Assembly (NCBI GenBank): GCA_009746045.1
Contig: RPFO01001383.1
Location: forward strand, 115,098-179,097
Direction: 5' to 3'
Length of the DNA stretch: 64,000 nucleotides
Source of the DNA: Mesostigma viride
Lineage: Eukaryota; Streptophyta; Mesostigmatophyceae; Mesostigmatales; Mesostigmataceae
This document shows positions 18,722 through 29,359 of the stretch, one piece after another (position 1 is the stretch's first letter; every line of letters starts with the position of its first letter). The translations under genes and the position numbers were made by a program. A model generated the notes under the pieces. The model ran no database searches. It was not told where the DNA came from and was given only the letters and a program-made list of their open reading frames with translations.

Positions 18722-19480
18722 GGGCCCTCCGACTGAAAACCAACCGGCTCAGGGTCGGATCGGGAAATCCGTTGGAGGGGTTCCGAAGGGTCTAATAGGG
18801 TTTCCCCCCGTCGCCTGTGGCCTTTAGGGAGCAGGCGTTTGTGTCTTGCCACTCCTTGTAGCGAAGTTGAAAGGCCCTTACCAAGCGTTCAATCGACGTC
18901 CAGTTCTCTTTATATGCTGGAAAAGTCTCTTGCTCTCGCAGCGCAGCACTTACATGTGCCCACAAAGTGCCGATGAGCTGCTTGTTGCGATGCACCAAAG
19001 GATTATGGAGCCTGACCTGAGCGACGAGACATGCGAGACGATGATTTGCGGCCGCGGACCCCTTCCATGCTAGGATAGTTTTCGCGGTAGTGGGCCCGCT
19101 GCTACCCGCTGCTTTCTGCTTTGATTTACCTGCATTCAGCGGCACTATAGGCGGCTTAGTGGCCTCCTGTGCCGGCGGGCCTTCTGCTGCCTGCTGGTCA
19201 GCCATAAAAAAAAGGGACAGCGCTTCCTCTTCATGCACGCTTCTTCCTCGTGTCTTACGCAAGTACCAGCCTGCACGTCGTAACAAAGTGCAGCTGGCGC
19301 CAAGCTTTCGCGCTGATTTTCCCGCCCTGCTCCGACTCAAAATGCTCAGACGACTTTTTGCTTTTTGCCCCTTTTCCGTCGGACCAAATTCAGGCGGTTT
19401 GACTGAAAATCTGCGCGAAGCGCGGATCCGGTCATTTTAGTCGGAGCAGAGCGTCGACACCGGTTTCAGTCGGAGGGTCC
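18722..19480. mobile_element. Possible small TIR element
   Basis: Left ccctccgactgaaaacc (18725-18741) and right ggtttcagtcggaggg (19462-19477) are inverted copies of about 16 bp. No target duplication is found. The stretch encloses one ORF with a possible Myb/SANT-like helix region. The same flanking words (ttccgaagggtcta / tccgaaggggtcta) occur in direct orientation near both ends, so the structure may be more complex. Confidence 0.35.
18792..19340 (-). CDS. Hypothetical protein, possible Myb/SANT-like region
   Basis: 182 residues. The N-terminal 70 are basic and low in complexity. Residues about 95-165 contain three amphipathic segments with spaced aromatics (ILAWKG, LIGTLWAHVSAAL, NWTSIERLVRAFQLRYKEW), a pattern seen in Myb/SANT-like DNA-binding parts of transposons. 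The match is weak. It may encode a DNA-binding accessory of the surrounding TIR-like unit. Confidence 0.3.
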   Translation of the reverse strand: MSRSRAGKSARKLGASCTLLRRAGWYLRKTRGRSVHEEEALSLFFMADQQAAEGPPAQEATKPPIVPLNAGKSKQKAAGSSGPTTAKTILAWKGSAAANHRLACLVAQVRLHNPLVHRNKQLIGTLWAHVSAALREQETFPAYKENWTSIERLVRAFQLRYKEWQDTNACSLKATGDGGKPY

Positions 19481-20100
19481 GAAGGGGTCTATTGTGATGA
19501 AAGCACTTTGCGTGGCAAGCCCTAGTGGGCTTTCGAATTCATTTTCCGGCCTTTGTCAATGTCTACTTCTTCTATTTCTGCTTACATGTTTGCACTGTGC
19601 TCTAGTTGTCTTATGTTTATGCTTACAGTTGCACTGTGTTCTGTTTGTCGGCTGTGCATCCCAAAGAATGACTCCACAATGTCTGTAAAATCTGCCTACA
19701 TTGTGCAACATGCTGCTATCGCAGGAATGTGTCTTACAACCCTTGGATTTGTGGACCTAGCCCAAGTGGAGAAGCCATCGTGAACCGGAATGGCACATGG
19801 GGCCTTACTTGCCCGGGTAAGTTCACTAGCAGCGGCATTAAGATCAAGGTATGGCATCTGCCAGGCTCGTTAGAGGGAATCCATCGCTGGAATGGTAATT
19901 ATTTGCTGTAGATAGAGGAAGTGTTTGGATTGTTCTGAGGACTATAGGATGTGGATTTTCTTAAATAGGCCTGCGTGTTTATACTCAAACTATTACTGCT
20001 ATAGCCTTGGGCAAGTTAGCAAATTAGCCGCCTGGTCGTTGGTGCATTCCTTCATGGGCTTGACGTTTCTTTGTCTTTTCAATGGCTATGAAGCACGCCT
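19481..20100. other. Spacer, no gene recognised
   Basis: Open frames are short and not protein-like. No repeats other than short AT-rich stretches. Confidence 0.4.
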
Positions 20101-20102
20101 TA

Positions 20103-20628
20103 AACCATGCATCGCGCGACCCTATCCTTGAAACCATGCATCTGGCGACCTTATATCTCTTAAACCATGCATCGGGCGACCCTATCTCTGAAACCATGCA
20201 TCGGGCGACCCTATCTCTGAAACCATGCATCGGGCGACCCTATCTCTGAAACCATGCATCTGGCGACCCTATCTCTGAAACCATGCATCGGGCGACCCTA
20301 TCTCTGAAACCATGCATCTTGAGACCCTATATCTCTTAAACCATGCATCGGGCGACCCTATCTCTGAAACCATGCATTGGGCGACCCTATCTCTGAAACC
20401 ATGCATCGGGCGACCCCATATCTCTCAAACCATGCATCGGGCGACCCTATCTCTGAAACCATGCATCGGGCGACCCTATCTCTGAAACCATGCATCGGGC
20501 GACCCTATCTCTGAAACCATGCATTGGGCGACCCTATCTCTGAAACCATGCATCGGGCGACCCTATCTCTGAAACCATGCATCGGGCGACCCTATCTCTG
20601 AAACCATGCATCTGGCGACCTTATACCG
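20103..20628. repeat. 29-bp minisatellite, about 18 units
   Basis: Unit contains accatgcatcgggcgaccc followed by tatctctga. Variants change cggg to ctgg, ttgg, cttg or cgcg; a few units are 31-32 bp because of an extra ta. The units are contiguous. The array ends abruptly next to the integrase zinc-binding region. Confidence 0.95.
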
Positions 20629-20637
20629 TATAAGTGC

Positions 20638-21890
20638 CATGGTGCGCGGGATGTATTGGTGGGCGGGCATGAAGCAAGCTGTGGCACAGCAGGTGGCTCG
20701 CTGCGTTGCGTGTGCTCGCGATTTAACCTGGATCATCACGACAAGGAGCTTATGAGCTTATGACCATCCGGGGGTTGTTCTAACGCTGGCATGTCGACCT
20801 GTGCGGGCCCTTCGAGCTCAGCACTGCTGGCAAATGCGACGTAATGATCTGTGTCGAATCGTTCAGCAAATGGCTGGAGTTGCTTCCCCTGCCTGACAAG
20901 CAGGCCCCCACCACGGCCACTTACTTTCTAGACGTCATTGTGCGGTATGGAGCCCCCGCAGAGGTGGTGTCCGACCAGGGTGGAGAGTTTCGCGGGGAAT
21001 TTCAGGAGCTGCTGGACACCTGCTCGATCGACCATCGGCGCACCTCCCGGGAACATCCTCAGGCCAATGTACTGGCTGAGCGCTTGGTCCAGACCGTCAA
21101 GCAGGCGCTACGCAAGTGGGCCCTGCAAGCACCCTGCGTGGCCAACTGGGACCGGGAGCTCCCATGGATCGCCATGGGCTACCGCATGAGCTCACAGGAA
21201 TCTCTCGCCCAGTTCTCGCCCTTTTTTCTGCTCTTTGGACGGGCCCCGTTGTTGCCGTCAGAAGTGCAGGAGACTCAACCCCAGCCGATTCAATGGGATA
21301 ACGCCCACGACTGGTTGCGGGTGGTGGCGGCACGCGCCGCCACCTTCAAGAAAGTAATGCCTATTGCGATGAACAACCTGTTAATCGCGCAGCACCGTGA
21401 CACGCTGCGGTATGCGCAGCAACGTGGTGGCAAGTATATGGCACGACGGCTGACGTTCCGCCCCGGCCAGTATGTGTTCTTACGGACCTAGCTCCATCAC
21501 ACGTTGGATGTCACGGCGGGCCCCACCATTCTTCGCATGGTGGAGATCAAGCCATCCGGGATGGCAGTCCTTGAGGGTGCAGATGGCAGCACGACCACTG
21601 ACAATGTGTCCAACCTGTCCCCCTGCACCATGCCGCACTTAGCGCGGCACATCCAGCCACATACCGCTCGGCGTGTCCGTGATGCCCAGTGCCAGGTTTG
21701 CCACCGGGTCGACCAGCCTGAGGTCATGCTGCTGTGTACGTGACCACTGCAATCGTGGCTGGCATCTTCACTGCCTCAATCCGCCTTTGTCCCAGGTCCC
21801 TGATGGTGCCTGGTTTTGCCCAGTGTGCATCGCTGCAGGGTTCACCACCCATGCAATTCAAGCAGCTACTGCCACTTTGTTACTCGCTAC
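20638..21890 (+). pseudogene. Gypsy-type integrase with C-terminal PHD finger, disrupted
   Basis: Domains in order: end of the HHCC zinc-binding region (MYWWAGMKQAV...CVACAR, 20655-20720); the integrase core from HVDLCGPF (first Asp, about 20793) through VSDQGGEF (second Asp) to HPQANVLAERLVQT (Glu); a C-terminal RPGQYVFLRT strand. An in-frame TAG at 21489-21491 interrupts the frame, which then continues to a PHD finger: [16 protein letters not shown], a four-base frameshift near 21737, then [16 protein letters not shown] and WFCPVC. The 5' part of pol is replaced by the minisatellite. In chromoviruses a chromodomain sits here; a PHD finger could likewise read histone tails for target choice (inference). 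Confidence 0.85.
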
Positions 21891-23051
21891 CTAGCACCGG
21901 TCTTGCGTTGGATAGCGAAGGGGGGGAGGACAGTGAGCTGTACCATGCATAAGGCTGTCTATAGGTTCCACCCAACCATGGTGGTCCTACAGCGGCTACT
22001 TAGGGTTAGCACGAGGACGCGACAGCTGTCGCGCGCCGTTCCGTTCCACACGGTCCATGGGTTATGCGGGGCCGCGAGGCGGCGGGGGGCCGGTCGATCG
22101 AGGCGGGACAGGCGACGTAATCGCGCTGTTACGACTCACGGAGGAATCATGCAGGCTTGCGTCGCGCCGGGCGATGGGGGCCAACGCGACGTAGCGCACG
22201 CAGGGTTCCGGTCTAATCTCCGGACCGGTGCGAATCTATGCACCGGGAGCCAAGTGCCGTTCTGACATGCGTCACCGGGTGTCCCGATGCTAACATGGGC
22301 ATGCAATCGGCTGTTGGACTACAACATGCAGCAGGCTGCGTGTAGGCTGACAGCCTGGCAATGTGGGCTAGGCTGAACATGCACGTGCATGCAAAGTGCG
22401 TTGCACGGACTGGGAGCATTTCCGGTGATCATGGACTTGTCATTGCTGTGCAATCCGGCACTGGCTGCATTTGGCAGCCTGGCAAACCGCAATTCTGAGG
22501 ACTTGAAGAGGTAGATATTTCTCATCACAGCAATCTGTTGTTATGCAGGCTAGACATAAAATTGTTTGGCAAGCTGGCACTACGCCAGCATCATGATCAG
22601 CGGTGGGGGCATTTTGTCGTCTGATGCGGACCTGGTAGATGAAAGGTTTTCTTATGCAGGACAGGGAGTCGCGGCAGGTGACAACAATTAGGATTTTGTT
22701 AGAACTTCGATGCCTTGGTGATGCTGACCAAGGCAGCTTGTCAGCGCAGTACTGCTAAAGCTTAGCTGTAGTGCATTGTGGGACGACAAATCGATTGCTG
22801 TCAGGGTCACATGCTGAGCGTGACTGCAAGGCAAGGCTGACGCAGGATATTGCGTAAGCGTTTGAAGTAACCGGGCTGGGCTTGGGTTAAGTATGCATTC
22901 CACACGGGTCTTAGGTGTAGCTCATTGTGGATCCTTGAACCTGTCGTAGTTATGGTGGTGCGTGGCAACGGTAGCCAGCCCCCAGTCGACATTTTCTTAT
23001 TGACCCCCGCGATTGCTGCAACGCCGAGCTATCAAGTTTGTTTGTGCTGTG
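21891..23051. other. Non-coding stretch, possibly old LTR or UTR sequence
   Basis: Only short ORFs. No paired LTR is seen in the window. Hairpin-prone words such as tgcacgtgcatgca occur near 22380. Nothing else can be supported. Confidence 0.35.
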
Positions 23052-24293
23052 TTAGAATTGTTGCTTCATAAAGACTGTCTTTTTGTGAAGCACATAATGT
23101 CCATGACTAGTCAGAAGCCTGCCTCTCATCTTTGTGTGAGAACTGGTGGTGCCTAGGATAGGCACACGTTCTCGTCTAAACCCACCAGGGGCTTCTCTAG
23201 CTGTTAGGGAGGCCTCCACAGCGATCAGCTTAGTGCACACCCCGCCGCCAATCAGGAAACCTGCCAAGCCGCCGCCCATACCTGCGAACAGCTCAAGCAC
23301 CACAGTGCCGCGCGTGAAGTCTGGAATGCATTTCAGCACTTCCGCGCTTAAGCCTGGATGCTGGGTGGTGACACCTGGCTGACGCCACGCCCCCCCAACA
23401 CCCTTAGGCAGCTCCTGGCTTGCTGCCATGACCCGCGCGCGCATGTCTTGCAGCCGCGGCACGGGCACGACTTGCGCCATCCACATGCGCGGCCGCGCCT
23501 CTCGCGCTGGTAAGACTGCAGTTAGCACACACCGGTGCTTACCTTGCACGCGTTGGCCACTTGTCACTTGCGCCATGGGCGCCGGTTGCGCATCTGGCCA
23601 CACGACCCCCCCCCGGTCGTCAGCCTCACCCCCAGGCTCCACCTGGATGCTGGCGCATGACTCAACCGTGGCTACGCAGGCCTCGACCGCTGCGCTCGCC
23701 TGCGCCTTGGGCACTGTGCCAGTGCTGCACGGAATGGGGAGGCGGGCCTTCCGCTTCCCTTCACCCTGCCAGTCAATGCGGTATGTCTTGACATCCAGCC
23801 AAGGGTCTATGGTTAACCCGAGGCGATACATGACATCCATCCCGATGAGGGCCGCATACCCACACTTGTTGACCACCAAGGCGGGCACTGCCACGCACGC
23901 CATCCGCGCCGGGTCCCTGGTGTTGAGGATGACATTGATCAACATGGACGTCATGGCATCGGGTCGGCTTGCTGGCCCCTTCCAGCCCTCCACGAGAACG
24001 TTGCTGTCGACGAGCCCGCCATTTTCACGGGTCGCGCCCAAGCACCTCGCCAGCTGAAGTGTGATTACGAGCGGCTGAGCCCCCCCATCCAACTTGGCCA
24101 CGGCGTCCACGCTAGGGAGCCTTGCCATCCGCTCCTCACGGCTTGCCTCGCGAGGCATCGGCACCACCGGGACGTCCGCCACTGCTGCCGGCAACGGCGC
24201 AAAGCTGTCCGGCCGCGCCGTTTCTGCCATGGGCAGCGTGCGCGCATCTAGGCCGTCGGCGTAGCGCTGTAGCACCGCTGCCGCCTGCTGCAC
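23052..24293 (-). pseudogene. Gypsy protease-like region joined to a C5-methyltransferase motif
   Basis: 413 residues. About residues 63-175 follow the retropepsin layout: KLDGGAQPLVITLQLARCLG (DGG where DTG or DSG is usual), then ALIGMDVMYRLGLTID, the I-L-G-M-D-W-L-like motif. Residues 331-350 contain LELFAGMGGGLAGF, which matches motif I (F-x-G-x-G, AdoMet binding) of C5-cytosine DNA methyltransferases, and LIAVEAS gives the following acidic residue (E360). Downstream the family similarity fades within about 20 residues, so the methyltransferase is truncated. C5-methyltransferases captured by retrotransposons are known in dinoflagellates and charophyte algae, which supports the reading. The frame overlaps the upstream Gag ORF by 46 bp in another frame. 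Confidence 0.65.
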
Positions 24294-25249
24294 CAGCGTG
24301 ATGCCGCGCTACCCGCGCGCGTCCACCACTTGCTTGGCGGAGGAGATTGGAGCATCAATGACTCCATCGACCGGTAAGAAGGGTGGCAGCTGTCGGCGTT
24401 GCTCAGGGTCAGCTGGATTGGCATGTTCCAGCAACGATGCCGCGCCACTTGCTGGGGTTGCCGGGTAGAGGCAGGGAGCTTGCCACCCCCCCCTGCACCA
24501 TCGCTTGGTGCCGGCTGGAAGGACTGTAGCGTCCGTGTTTGCTTGCCCCTCGCCGGCGCTTGTACCTCGACTGCATGGATGGGAGCCCAGAACAGGTCGG
24601 ACTGCTCCACGAAAGTGTAGGCGTCATACGCCGCCATCCCTGCCACCTGCCCACTTGGCTGATTGGGTGCCGTTGGTGCTACTGGCACCTCGGCGACCTG
24701 CACCGTTGTCATGCCGTCACCGGCCACCATGTCCGCGGCATGGGCCTGCACGGACTTGTTGACCACCGGGAACTTGCACCCTGCCACGGCATGCGCGGGA
24801 GTGCCTGCCGCGTGCTCCTTCTTGCACTTTGCCGGGCAGTTGCGCCCAATGTGGCCCGGTTTCTGGCAGATCGAGCAGGCATTGGGATCCGACGCCTGCT
24901 CGCCGGTGCTGACGGAGGCCTTCTTGTCACCCCCCGTGCTTGGTGGCTTGTCCGCCTTAGACCACGGCTGCCTGCCGCCTTCCCCGCATTTGTTCCCGCC
25001 AAACTCGCCAGTGCCTTTGGATGGCGCTCCACCCGCCTTCCTGGGCAAGTTCGTGCCGCACGAGGTCCTCCATGCACGGTAGGCCCCGCGCTTCACGCCG
25101 GTTGAGCGCGTGGACCTCCGTTGAGCGCGTGGACCTCCGTGCACAGTTTGGCCAAGTCCCATTGACAGCCTAGGCCAGGCTGCGGGATCATGGTGGCTCA
25201 AGGGCCCAGGGCCTTCAGCCATTTCTCGCACGCCAGCGCCTCCGTCCAT
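24248..25249 (-). CDS. gag: Gypsy Gag C-terminal part with CCHC knuckle
   Basis: 333 residues. The knuckle CSICQKPGHIGRNC (C-x2-C-x4-H-x4-C) is at residues 125-138, preceded by a Gly/Lys-rich stretch. Part of the reading, especially the first 60 residues and the last 60, looks out of frame. It lies directly upstream of the protease-like ORF and downstream of the Gag core at 25198-25566, as expected for gag-pro. Frameshifts split one ancestral ORF. Confidence 0.65.
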   Translation of the reverse strand: MDGGAGVREMAEGPGPLSHHDPAAWPRLSMGLGQTVHGGPRAQRRSTRSTGVKRGAYRAWRTSCGTNLPRKAGGAPSKGTGEFGGNKCGEGGRQPWSKADKPPSTGGDKKASVSTGEQASDPNACSICQKPGHIGRNCPAKCKKEHAAGTPAHAVAGCKFPVVNKSVQAHAADMVAGDGMTTVQVAEVPVAPTAPNQPSGQVAGMAAYDAYTFVEQSDLFWAPIHAVEVQAPARGKQTRTLQSFQPAPSDGAGGGGKLPASTRQPQQVARHRCWNMPIQLTLSNADSCHPSYRSMESLMLQSPPPSKWWTRAGSAASRWCSRRQRCYSATPTA

Positions 25250-25566
25250 GTCGGGACCTCATCCCGCAGGACCTCCAAGCGCTCCATCGTGGCATCCGGC
25301 GACTCCTTGTCCTTGACCTTGAAGTCATGCCACACCACTTCAGCCTTGGTTGAGGAGTGAGAGTACTTGGCGCGCAGCAGCTTCCACAACTCCTCCGCAG
25401 GATCCACCCCCACCATCACATTTTGGAAGTCTGGCCGGCCTTGCCGGTCGCGCTTGTACCACACGTCGGGTCTCCCCAACATCTGCGCCACCTCGTGGTA
25501 GCCCAGGACCCACCGCTGCGCCAGCTTTTGCGTGTTCTTTGCGAAAATTTTTTGTATGTTGTCCAT
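25198..25566 (-). pseudogene. gag: Gypsy Gag core fragment
   Basis: 122 residues. Pattern ELWKLLRAKYSHSSTKAEVVW then MERLEVLRDEVP matches the conserved Gag core of LTR retrotransposons (W-x-x-L-x-x-x-Y, a helical stretch, then an M/F-x-x-L motif). It starts MDNIQKIFAKN and ends near the start of the CCHC-bearing ORF. A frameshift separates the two. Confidence 0.6.
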
Positions 25567-26066
25567 TTTGAATGCCTTGGGCAGCTGGTTGTGCGTGGCG
25601 ATGCATTGTCGGTGCTTCCACGTCTCGTACTCCCACGGTGTATCCTGTCGCTATGGCGCATGTGACTGCGCCGCGTACACCGTTTGCGGTGTAGGGAGGG
25701 ATCGCACACATGAGTCCTCTATTGCTGTGCATATGTCCTCCAAGTGATATGGTCTAGGATATCATGTCACGCGAACGCGACAATGTGTCTTCCAGTTCCT
25801 GGTGGTTAACCACACCCTCGGACACCTCGGGATTCCCTCCTATGTACTGGATTCCCTTAGAAGCGTCTGCGCGTATTATTTTTCTCAGATTCTGTATGCA
25901 AGATACGACTCACAAGTAGGTTCATAGTTCGACCTCTGTATTTTGCGAATGTTTTGCACTGACGCAACATTTTCCCCCTCTTAGCGGACATTTGGCGTCC
26001 TATTATGCAGCCTTGGTAGAGTATTTGCGTTCTGAATACTGGTGTCTGGTTACTCTAGATGCCCTA
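25567..26066. other. Spacer before the BED-finger element
   Basis: No recognised gene. The last 75 bases are open and the frame continues across the transposon insertion (see findings). Confidence 0.35.
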
Positions 26067-26392
26067 ATTGTCTTAGGACTAGTGACATACAGCCATGCTA
26101 TTTGGGTGCCCAGGACCGCCACCGCCAGGTCGAAATGTCCGGCCCCCATATTGAACTCAGGGTCCGATGCCAACCGCCGGAATGAAACGTGCTGGGCCCC
26201 AGTATGCTAGCGCCCCTCTGGGGGGCCGCCACCGGTGCGCCGAGAACCGGCCCCCATATGCCCCCCCCCAACGCGCTCTATGGAAGGCAAACGCAGCAAC
26301 CAAGACAAATTGCTAGGGCGGCGGAGTTGTGCACGCGGGAACTCGGCCAGCCCCTCGCTATGTCGGATAACTAAGCTAGGTCGGCCTCAAAC

Positions 26393-26700
26393 GTGGAAGA
26401 AGAGGGCAAGGCCGATGTAGCCGGCTGGCCAGATGAGATATGGAATGCTGACGAGCGGAGAGTTACTGAAGACTACGCTTTCTTGGAGCTAGATAAGGAG
26501 GGGAAGTGGGCTGAGTGCCGAGCCTGTAGGCATGACGAGAAGAAGAAAGTGACGATGAGGAAACCCTACCGCATCGGTGCGTTGTGACAACATTTATCGG
26601 ACGCATGTCACACTCGAAACATGCTAACGTGGGAGCGGGAGAAGGCTGCGAAGCCCACGACCAAGCAGACCAAGCTAGAGTCCTTCTTCTCCATGGCCAC
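26393..26700 (+). pseudogene. BED zinc finger fragment, left arm
   Basis: Reads WPDEIWNADERRV...KWAECRACRHDEKK, an in-frame TGA at 26585-26587, then QHLSDACHTRN and KQTKLESFFS. C-x2-C followed by H-L-x4-C-H fits the BED finger of hAT transposases, and the KLESFF tail often follows it. The TGA sits where Trp is expected (GALWQHL). No catalytic domain follows. Confidence 0.65.
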
Positions 26701-28033
26701 GGCATCGCAGGCAAGTTATCCTTCCGTTCTAGAATTATTAATGTTAATGTGCGTACTATACGTCTCGAATTCTGGACTTCAATTATTGCTGGGCTACAAA
26801 CCGCTACAGCTTCCACATTACTTATATGGAAGGCAGCAACCAAGACAAATTGCTAGGGCGGCGGAGTTGTGCACGCGGGAGCTCGGCCAGCCCCTCGCTA
26901 TGTCGCATAACTAAGCTAGGTCGACCTCAAACGTGGAAGAAGAGGGCGAGGCCGATGTAGCCGGCTGGCCAGATGAGATATGGAATGCTGACGAGCGGAG
27001 AGTTACTGAAGACAACGCTTTCTTGGAGCTAGATAAGGAGGGGAAGTGGGCTGAGTGCCGAGCCTGTAGGCATGACGAGAAGAAGAGAGTGACGATGAGG
27101 AAACCCTACGTAAGGGGAAGGGGAACGGGAACGGGAAGGGGAAGGGGAAGGGGAAGGGGAAGGGGAAGGGTAATATTGGTAAATATTGGACATGATCATA
27201 ATACTAAGAATGGTAACGCTAATAATGGTCATAGGAATGGTAATGCCATGGCGATGGTGATGATAGAGAGTAATGGTAACGACAATGCACGAAAAATTTA
27301 CCTGCATGGCAACTTGTCTCCTTCGTCGAATTGTCAGTCGAAAAGGTGGCCTTCACGTCAGTGCCGCCGTACATGGAGAAGGTCTCAAGGCGCGTTTGCC
27401 ACTTGGTGTAACTCCGAGCCTTGAAAGTGTTGGAGAAAGCACCCAGGCAGTTCACGGTGCGTTAAGTCCTGGCAGTTGGGCGGATAGAGGCCGTGAGCTC
27501 TCCAGGCCTGGTCCACGGGTGCCTCCGCTCAAGGGCGGTGGGAGTCGTAGCCATCGAAGGAGATGCGCTGGCGACAGCTTGGAATACACTACAGGTCGTT
27601 GCAGTGGACGCCCCGGCAAAAGTCTGAAACGAAAAAAGATGACAAGATGTAAAATCATCCATACTAATAACTAAGTTAGCAACCATTCCGTTTAAAGCGA
27701 AACAATTTATCACATCATAAGTAGAGGCCAGCTGGCAGCAAAACAATCTAAGAATAATTCTCATGACGACCAATTCCCCAATGACCGTGACTTCAGATAA
27801 GAAACATAATCAATTGTTTTGGGTATCTTATAGGAGCAATAATTGCACGCCCTCAACGTTAACTATGTCCATGCCCGCCACTCACGTACTGATATCACGT
27901 GTATCAATATAAGTAATGTGGAAGCTGTAGCGGTTTGTAGCCCAGCAATAATTGAAGTCCAGAATTCGAGACGTATAGTACGCACATTAACATTAATAAT
28001 TCTAGAACGGAAGGATGACTTGCCTGCGATGCC

Positions 28034-28341
28034 GTGGCCATGGAGAAGAAGGACTCTAGCTTGGTCTGCTTGGTCGTGGGCTTCGCAGCCTTCTCCCGCT
28101 CCCACGTTAGCATGTTTTGAGTGTGACATGCGTCCGATAAATGTTGTCACAACGCACCGATGCGGTAGGGTTTCCTCATCGTCACTTTCTTCTTCTCGTC
28201 ATGCCTACAGGCTCGGCACTCAGCCCACTTCCCCTCCTTATCTAGCTCCAAGAAAGCGTAGTCTTCAGTAACTCTCCGCTCGTCAGCATTCCATATCTCA
28301 TCTGGCCAGCCGGCTACATCGGCGTCGCCCTCTTCTTCCAC
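28034..28341 (-). pseudogene. BED zinc finger fragment, right arm
   Basis: Inverted copy of 26393-26700 with the same internal stop, so the stop predates the arm duplication or was spread by gene conversion. It differs at a few residues (GDADVAG against GKADVAG). Confidence 0.6.
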
Positions 28342-28667
28342 GTTTGAGGCCGACCTAGCTTAGTTATCCGACATAGCGAGGGGCTGGCCGAGTTCCCGCG
28401 TGCACAACTCCGCCGCCCTAGCAATTTGTCTTGGTTGCTGCGTTTGCCTTCCATAGAGCGCGTTGGGGGGGGGCATATGGGGGCCGGTTCTCGGCGCACC
28501 GGTGGCGGCCCCCCAGGGGGGCGCTAGCATATTGGGGCCCAGCACGTTTCATTCCGGCGGTTGGCATCGGACCCTGAGTTCAATATGGGGGCCGGACATT
28601 TCGACCTGGCGGTGGCGGTCCTGGGTACCCAAATAGCATGGCTGTATGTCACTAGTCCTATTGTCTT

Positions 28668-29359
28668 TCAATACACAAACTCACAAGTTGCTTTCCATAA
28701 TTACTTCTCTTATGCTAGCAAAGGTTTTGGACTTGAGCTCCTGCCAGCTGTGTACTCTTTTGCTGGACTTTGAACAGGAGCTGCACTGGGACATCGCTCT
28801 CTTTTCTACAAAAATGGCATAGAACCCTTGGATATCGAACTTACCGAGAAAATATGCAAAGAAAAAGGCCATTGGACTGCAACCCCGGCTTCAGAAAGAC
28901 AGATCTTCTACAAATATGTTCATAGTCTGGCAAGGCTTTATAGCTACGTATTGCCTTTTTCAGCTGTGTTTTGGCTATATATTAAAAGGAGCTTCTGCCT
29001 CAGATGGCGTGTGTACGTTTCCTGCAAATGCTGGGAAACTGCTCCCACAAGCAGCGTGGGTGGATAGCTGGGTCGGCTCATATTTCAGAATGCAAACTCA
29101 TTCATAAAAGGTTGCGTGGGGTGGGCTCTCTGTGTGCAGTTTGCTTTGACTCAGCTCCTCATGGCGGACTGGGGTTGCACTCTGGGTAGCCCGGCGTGCA
29201 TGAACTTCACTGCCTGTGTTGGTGAGTCTGGGTGGGGTGTTGTTGCTGCTGCGCTGTCTCTGTCACGTCCTGGCGTACCCGTGCAGAATAGCGTCAGCTC
29301 ACCAGGCCTAAATACTTTTATTGGTATAGCCTGTTCTTCGCTTGAGGCAAGTCCGAGGA
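28668..29359 (+). other. Unrecognised possibly coding spacer
   Basis: A + frame reads IELTEKICKEKGHW and FYKYVHSLARLYSYVLPF near 28830-28970, with normal-looking composition, but a stop at 28771-28773 separates it from the preceding open stretch. No family is recognised. Confidence 0.3.

Larger units (their letters stand above)
26075..28659. mobile_element. Transposon with 752-bp inverted repeats and 8-bp target duplication
   Basis: Left arm 26075-26826 and right arm 27908-28659 are inverted copies without net indels (x pairs with 54734 minus x), starting AGGACTAGTGACATACAGCC. The duplication attgtctt is exact at 26067-26074 and 28660-28667. Each arm carries a broken BED-finger ORF. The centre (26827-27907) holds a third partial direct copy of 26287-26570 (26840-27110), a (GGGGAA)n run at 27112-27172 and unclassified sequence. 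The 8-bp duplication and BED finger suggest hAT ancestry, though the ends are not CAGTG-like. Confidence 0.9.

Noticed and set aside
20103-20628. Regular 29-bp repeats resembling a CRISPR array
   Set aside because: Units are contiguous with no unique spacers, and there are no cas genes; it is a minisatellite in eukaryotic DNA.
21097-21333. Antisense ORFs over the gypsy integrase
   Set aside because: Shadow frames of a clearly coding region on the + strand.
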